The notes under the pieces are model-generated. The model ran no database searches, was not told where the DNA came from, and saw only the letters and a list, made by a program, of their open reading frames with translations. Position numbers and translations under genes: made by a program. Shown in pieces: positions 60,152 through 64,000 of a stretch of DNA of 64,000 nt; position 1 is the stretch's first letter; each line of letters opens with the position of its first letter. The stretch lies in contig NZ_JAHNZO010000005.1 in the NCBI RefSeq assembly GCF_018998565.1, positions 62,001-126,000 on the forward strand, read 5' to 3'. The stretch is from Paenibacillus oleatilyticus. Lineage in GTDB: Bacteria; Bacillota; Bacilli; Paenibacillales; NBRC-103111.

Positions 60152-60796
60152 TCATCCGGTTCCCCGCTCGTCTCCGTTCAGACCTCGCTGCTCCTCTTTG
60201 GCCGCGGTCGCTTTTGTAAAATGCGCCTCGATTTTTTTGCTAAGGAACAGCGAACCCCCGATAAACAACACCACATAGAGCAGTTCAAGCGGCTCGCGGA
60301 CGAAACGCTCCAGATCGTGCCCGATGTACGAAACGGAGAAGATCATGATCGCTTTGCCGGCGGCCACGGCGATCAGAAACGTATGCAGCCGCATGCGCGC
60401 GACAGCGGCCGCCATATTGACAAGCACGAACGGGCCGACCGGAAACACGCTCAGCAGAAACACATAGCTGAACCCGTTGTGACGGACCCACCGCATGCTT
60501 TTTTCGACTTTGGGCTTGCGCTTCCACCGTTCGAAGTACGGATGGCCGGCCGCTTTGCGAATGATGAGGAAGGTCGTCAGGCATCCGGCGATCATGCCGA
60601 TCCACGAATACAGAAAGCCGAGCCATAAGCCGTATACCGCGGCGTTGACCCCGACGATGACCAGCGTAGGCAGCGGAGGAACGAACGACTTGGCGAACGT
60701 GAGCAGGATGCCGGGAAGCGGCCCCAGAGAGCGGTATTGCTCCAGCCAATGCTTGATATTGTCCTCTGTCAAATGCTCGATGATTGAAAAATCCAT
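60152..60796 (-). CDS. VTT/TVP38-TMEM64 family membrane protein
   Basis: A 214-residue protein with the VTT (DedA-like) fold: GPLPGILLTFAKSFVPPLPT, VVGVNAAVYGLWLGFLYSWI-type helix, GMIAGCLTTFLIIRKAAGHP and SVFPVGPFVLVNMAAAVARM. DedA-like proteins affect lipid scrambling and membrane integrity. The C-terminal tail is charged. The ribosome binding site is weak (GGGTGAT). The 220-bp stretch 60797-61016 shows nothing I can name. Confidence 0.88.
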   Translation of the reverse strand: MDFSIIEHLTEDNIKHWLEQYRSLGPLPGILLTFAKSFVPPLPTLVIVGVNAAVYGLWLGFLYSWIGMIAGCLTTFLIIRKAAGHPYFERWKRKPKVEKSMRWVRHNGFSYVFLLSVFPVGPFVLVNMAAAVARMRLHTFLIAVAAGKAIMIFSVSYIGHDLERFVREPLELLYVVLFIGGSLFLSKKIEAHFTKATAAKEEQRGLNGDERGTG

Positions 60797-61016
60797 GCTG
60801 ATGCGATCACCCGAGTCCGGTTAAATTTTGTGCCAAGCGGCCATCACGATTTATTCGATCTCTTCGTACTTGCTCGGCAATCGGTCTTGCTCATAAAGAT
60901 CGTAACGCAGTCACGGGTATAAGGGAAGGCAAGCCACAATAATGACACAGATGACGATCCGCGATCCATACCCATTTTTTCAAATGCCCCCGCCCCTTCT
61001 CCTGTCAACCGGTCCG

Positions 61017-61967
61017 TCACGTTTCCAGTAGAACCTTGCCCGTTTCGGTCAAGTCGTATCCGCCGATGGGGCGCAGCTCGCGGAGAAAGGCGTCCGATTG
61101 CAGGATGCGCCGCACCGCTTCGATCCATTCGCGGTTGTCCGGCTTCTTCAGCATCACGAGATCGTAGCGCTCCCGGATCAGCGGGATAAAATCGACGCCT
61201 CCGACGATGCTCGCCGCTTTCTCGATCCCGACCCCGACATCGGCCTCGCCCGCGGCGACTTTGCCGGCAACGCCCATGTGGCTCGATTCCTCCGCCTCAT
61301 AACCGGCAAGGCTGCCCGGAGCGATGCCGTGCAGCCGCAGCTGCTCGTCCAGCAGTACGCGCGCGCCGGAGCCTTTCTCCCGGTTGGCGATACGCAGGCC
61401 GGGCTGTGCAAGATCGCCCCAGCTCCGCAGTCCTTTCGGATTGCCCTGCGGCACGTAAAGCCCGGCATTCCGGGTAAGCAGATGCACGACGATATACGAA
61501 AAGCCGACCAGCAGCTTGCGGATATACGGTATATTGTATTCCCCGGTATCGCCATCCAGCAGATGCGTGCTCACGATATCCGATTCGCCGCGGTACATCG
61601 AGATCAGGCTGTCCAGGCTGCCGACATACGAGCGCAGCGGGCGAACGCCCGGCGCCCGCTTCTCCAGATGCTTGGCCAGCATGTCGAGGCTGATGTCCTG
61701 CCCCGTGATGACGAGCGGACGGCTGCCCGGAGCAAAAACGGCCTCCGGCCTGGAGGCGCCGGACGGCATCGGGGCGGCTGCGGGCGGCATGCGGCCTTCG
61801 CGGGCTCTGGCTTTATACGCCTCCAGCTCCGTGGCGTCGATACGCATTTGCTTGCCGACGCGGTAGGCGGGAAGCTCGCCTTTTTTGATCAGGTCGTACA
61901 CTGTCAGCTTGGATATTTTCAAAAGCTTTGCGATTTCTTCAGTTGTATAGGAAACGTCGTTGGTCAT
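61017..61967 (-). CDS. HTH regulator with periplasmic-binding-like domain (YvgK-like)
   Basis: A 316-residue protein. Residues 5-55 are an excisionase-type helix-turn-helix (YTTEEIAKLLKISKLTVYDL, then IKKGELPAYRVGKQMRIDAT). The C-terminal 200 residues resemble a substrate-binding PBP-like domain (DIVSTHLLDGDTGEYNIPYI; LRIANREKGSGARVLLDEQL; GVGIEKAASIVGGVDFIPLI). It is divergent to modA, as yvgK is to yvgL/yvgM in B. subtilis, so it likely senses molybdate or molybdopterin. The start at 61967 follows GGGAGG at 10 nt. Confidence 0.88.
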   Translation of the reverse strand: MTNDVSYTTEEIAKLLKISKLTVYDLIKKGELPAYRVGKQMRIDATELEAYKARAREGRMPPAAAPMPSGASRPEAVFAPGSRPLVITGQDISLDMLAKHLEKRAPGVRPLRSYVGSLDSLISMYRGESDIVSTHLLDGDTGEYNIPYIRKLLVGFSYIVVHLLTRNAGLYVPQGNPKGLRSWGDLAQPGLRIANREKGSGARVLLDEQLRLHGIAPGSLAGYEAEESSHMGVAGKVAAGEADVGVGIEKAASIVGGVDFIPLIRERYDLVMLKKPDNREWIEAVRRILQSDAFLRELRPIGGYDLTETGKVLLET

Positions 61968-62085
61968 GACGCTGAAACCTCCCGTCTTGCATTCGTCTTC
62001 GCAGGCAGCGCCGGTCTGGTCCCGGCCTGGACACGAAGTCGTCACACCTATCATACGATGGAAGCGCCAGCGATTCAAACCGTTG

Positions 62086-62115
62086 TTTACAGGGTTCCTT
62101 TTTTTCGCTTATAAT
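62086..62115 (+). promoter_or_regulatory. modA promoter
   Basis: TTTACA (62086-62091) and a perfect TATAAT (62110-62115) are 18 nt apart. The predicted start, near 62122, runs directly into the repeats at 62126-62159. Confidence 0.7.
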
Positions 62116-62125
62116 GAGTTTCGAG

Positions 62126-62159
62126 TTAATTATATCTAGTTATATCTAAACATAATTAA
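62126..62159. promoter_or_regulatory. Operator-like repeats downstream of the modA promoter
   Basis: TTAATTAT (62126-62133) and ATAATTAA (62152-62159) form an inverted repeat. Inside it TATATCTA occurs twice (62131-62138 and 62141-62148), 10 nt apart, i.e. on the same helix face. This is a plausible binding site for the divergent regulator and covers the predicted start of transcription. Confidence 0.55.
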
Positions 62160-62180
62160 ATAGATGGGAGAGAGGACTTT

Positions 62181-63026
62181 GTGCGTAAAATCACTGCTTC
62201 TTGTTTATTCCTGCTGCTTGCTTTATCTCTAGCCATCGGGCTTGCCGGCTGTGGCGAAGCCAAGCCTACCCCGGCGGACGCGCCGAAAGCCGGGCAAGAG
62301 ACCAAACAGGCCGCCCCCGCCGAAAAGGTGGAGCTGACCGTCTCCGCGGCGGCGAGCTTGACCGACGCGCTCAAGGAGATCCAAACCACTTACGAAAGCA
62401 AGAACGCGGGCATCAAGCTGAACTTCAACTTCGGGGCCTCCGGCGCGCTGCAGCAGCAGATCGAACAGGGTGCTCCCGCCGACGTATTCCTGTCTGCCGC
62501 CGCCAAAAATATGAAGGCGCTGGTGGACAAGCAGCTTGTCGATGCGGCGCAGCAGAAAAACCTGCTCGTCAACGAGCTCGTCGTCGTCGTACCGGAAGGC
62601 GGCCAAGCGCAGGTCGGCACGGTGGACGATTTGGCGAAGCCGGAAGTGAAGCACGTCGCCATCGGGGAGCCGGAATCCGTACCGGCAGGTGGCTATGCCA
62701 AGGAAGCGCTGACGAACGCGAAGCAGTGGGATGCTTTGCAGCCGAAGCTCGTCATGGCGAAAGACGTGCGGCAGGTACTGACCTACGTCGAATCGGGCAA
62801 CGCGGAAGCGGGCTTCGTTTACAAGACGGATGCGCTCACGTCCAAGAAAGTGAAGATCGCCTTCAACGTCGATCCGAAAACCTACAAGCCGGTCGAATAT
62901 CCGGCCGGAATCGTCAAAGCGACGAAGCATGCCAAAGAAGCCGAAGCCTTCTACACGTACCTGCAGAGTAAAGAGGCGGCGGACGTGTTCTCGAAGTACG
63001 GCTTCACCATTCCTGCCGGGAAGTAG
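62181..63026 (+). CDS. modA: Molybdate ABC transporter binding protein ModA
   Basis: A 281-residue lipoprotein: signal peptide ending in IGLAGC (Cys24), then VELTVSAAASLTDALKEIQT, FGASGALQQQIEQGAPADVF and SVPAGGYAKEAL, all typical of ModA; Ser and Tyr residues there bind molybdate or tungstate. GTG start after AGAGG. It feeds the permease encoded 5 nt after its stop. Confidence 0.95.
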   Translation: MRKITASCLFLLLALSLAIGLAGCGEAKPTPADAPKAGQETKQAAPAEKVELTVSAAASLTDALKEIQTTYESKNAGIKLNFNFGASGALQQQIEQGAPADVFLSAAAKNMKALVDKQLVDAAQQKNLLVNELVVVVPEGGQAQVGTVDDLAKPEVKHVAIGEPESVPAGGYAKEALTNAKQWDALQPKLVMAKDVRQVLTYVESGNAEAGFVYKTDALTSKKVKIAFNVDPKTYKPVEYPAGIVKATKHAKEAEAFYTYLQSKEAADVFSKYGFTIPAGK

Positions 63027-63031
63027 CGGGT

Positions 63032-63697
63032 ATGCCTGGCATCGATTGGAACGCTTTTCTGTCGCCGGTCCTGCTGTCGGTCAAAGTATCGCTGGTTGCC
63101 AGCGCGCTGGTGTTCGTCCTCGGGATCGCTGCGGCATGGGGCTTGTCCCGCCGCACGTTTCCGGGGAGAACGCTGCTGGAAACCGCGCTGATGCTGCCGC
63201 TGGTGCTTCCTCCGACCGTGATCGGCTTCATCCTGCTGGTGCTTCTCGGCAAGAAAAGCTGGTTCGGCCGCTGGATCGAGGAATGGTTCGCGGCTCCGCT
63301 CATCTTCACGTGGTGGGCTGCCGTCATCGCTGCGGTCGTGGTCGCCTTCCCGCTCGTGTACCAAACGATGAAGGTCGGCTTCGCTTCGGTCGACCGCAGC
63401 CTGGAGGACGCCGCGCGCTCCGCGGGAGCGGGCGAGTGGCAGGTGCTCCGCTACATTACGCTGCCGCTGGCCTGGCGCTCCCTCGCTACGGCTTACATTT
63501 TGGGCTTCGCCCGGGCGCTCGGCGAATTCGGGGCGACGCTGATGATCGCCGGCAATATCCCGGGGAAGACGCAGACCGTTCCGACCGCCATCTACATGGC
63601 GGTGGAATCCGGCCGCATGACGCTCGCCTGGTGGTGGACCGGCTCAATCATCGTCATTTCGTTTATGATGATGCTGATTGTGAATAAGAAAAAGTAA
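63032..63697 (+). CDS. modB: Molybdate ABC transporter permease ModB
   Basis: A 221-residue permease of five or six helices: SVKVSLVASALVFVLGIAAA, LPLVLPPTVIGFILLVLLGK, and the ATPase-contacting loop LEDAARSAGAGEWQVLRYIT. It ends with LGFARALGEFGATLMIAGNI, the ModB signature. There is no modC after it; a hairpin terminator comes at once. As in B. subtilis yvgM, the ATPase must come from elsewhere. Confidence 0.95.
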   Translation: MPGIDWNAFLSPVLLSVKVSLVASALVFVLGIAAAWGLSRRTFPGRTLLETALMLPLVLPPTVIGFILLVLLGKKSWFGRWIEEWFAAPLIFTWWAAVIAAVVVAFPLVYQTMKVGFASVDRSLEDAARSAGAGEWQVLRYITLPLAWRSLATAYILGFARALGEFGATLMIAGNIPGKTQTVPTAIYMAVESGRMTLAWWWTGSIIVISFMMMLIVNKKK

Positions 63698-63722
63698 GAC
63701 CACGGAATCGATCCGTGGTCTT
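63696..63722. terminator. Bidirectional hairpin terminator
   Basis: AAGACCACGGA (63696-63706) pairs perfectly with TCCGTGGTCTT (63712-63722) around ATCGA. It overlaps the modB stop and separates it from the convergent DoxX-like gene. Confidence 0.85.
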
Positions 63723-63740
63723 CTTTGTCATAGGCTTGCT

Positions 63741-64000
63741 TTATACTCCCATCGGGGCACGGGTGCCGCCGGCGGTTTTGTTAGGATTATGGCCGTCTCC
63801 GCCTTTGTTACGGAACATTTTGCGGAGGTAAGGCAGTACGTAGTAGTCGCCACCGAATTTGCCGGTGTTGGCCCCTGCGGCCAAGAGGACGAAGCCGAGG
63901 AGGACCATCCAAGGGTTCGTGCTTACGGTTCCAGCGAACAGGAACATGAAGTTCATCACTAATCCGAAGAAGGCGGCTGCCGTCGCGAGTGTCCCGAGAA
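63741..64000 (-). CDS. DoxX-like membrane protein, 5' part outside window
   Basis: The frame is open to the window edge, and residues before the first Met (TLATAAAFFGLVMNFMFLFA) fit the protein, so the gene starts outside. The visible 86 residues show two hydrophobic helices, the motif LFAGTVSTNPWMVLLGFVLL, AAGANTGKFGGDYYVLPYLR and a Lys/Asn-rich tail, as in the C-terminal part of DoxX/DoxD-type quinol-oxidase-like proteins. The hydrophobic start at 63959 is not the true one. Confidence 0.8.
   Translation of the reverse strand, partial: LGTLATAAAFFGLVMNFMFLFAGTVSTNPWMVLLGFVLLAAGANTGKFGGDYYVLPYLRKMFRNKGGDGHNPNKTAGGTRAPMGV

Overview
The window looks like a chromosomal segment from a Paenibacillus-type Firmicute. 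Evidence is the moderately high-GC coding with strong AGGAGG-type ribosome binding sites, GTG and TTG starts, Gram-positive lipoprotein solute-binding proteins, large membrane-bound AraC regulators, YesM/YesN-like two-component genes and a B. subtilis yvgK-yvgL-yvgM-like molybdate locus. I found no rRNA, tRNA, CRISPR array, prophage or intact insertion sequence.

Layout. 1-12 kb is a patchwork of housekeeping and accessory genes: a short Rpn C-terminal protein, VanZ-like, nucleotidyltransferase, two frameshifted small genes, a purine permease, an R2K-type ATP-grasp gene, a YoaP-like acetyltransferase, a histidine phosphatase, two GNATs, a PHP phosphatase, MgtC-like and a metallophosphoesterase. 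12.3-24.0 kb is a long sugar-utilisation cluster: a membrane AraC regulator translationally coupled to a solute-binding protein, then a second binding protein, two permeases, a TIM-barrel isomerase, a Gfo/Idh oxidoreductase, NanE and DUF4127. 24-36 kb is mostly minus strand: DinB, a frameshifted phosphatase, a stand-alone CHAT/caspase-like putative protease, a coiled-coil protein, then a co-directional run from GrpB to an unusual Gfo/Idh protein. It is followed by plus-strand regulators and small enzymes and an aromatic-acid-exporter-like protein.

36-46 kb holds a second carbohydrate ABC system (two permeases, a binding protein), a MITE-like nested palindrome between 20-bp direct repeats, a YesM/YesN-type kinase and regulator, and DUF2264. 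46-52 kb has an acyltransferase, an RlmA-like methyltransferase, CorA, a chemoreceptor gene broken by a frameshift, and an L,D-transpeptidase. 52-59 kb is a complete 2-aminoethylphosphonate island: ABC importer, PhnX, PhnW and a DeoR-type regulator. The window ends with a membrane-anchored unknown, a VTT-family protein, the molybdate regulator with modA and modB but no adjacent modC, and the 3' part of a DoxX-like gene.

How the genes work together. The two sugar systems each pair an ABC importer lacking its own ATPase (a shared MsmX-like ATPase elsewhere is usual) with a dedicated regulator and intracellular enzymes. The phosphonate island imports aminoethylphosphonate, transaminates it with PhnW and cleaves phosphonoacetaldehyde with PhnX. 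The most unusual items are the CHAT-like protease, the Rpn C-terminal protein standing alone with its own ribosome binding site, the MITE-like element, the NanE/DUF4127 pathway without a visible kinase, and several frameshifted genes that need read-level checking.
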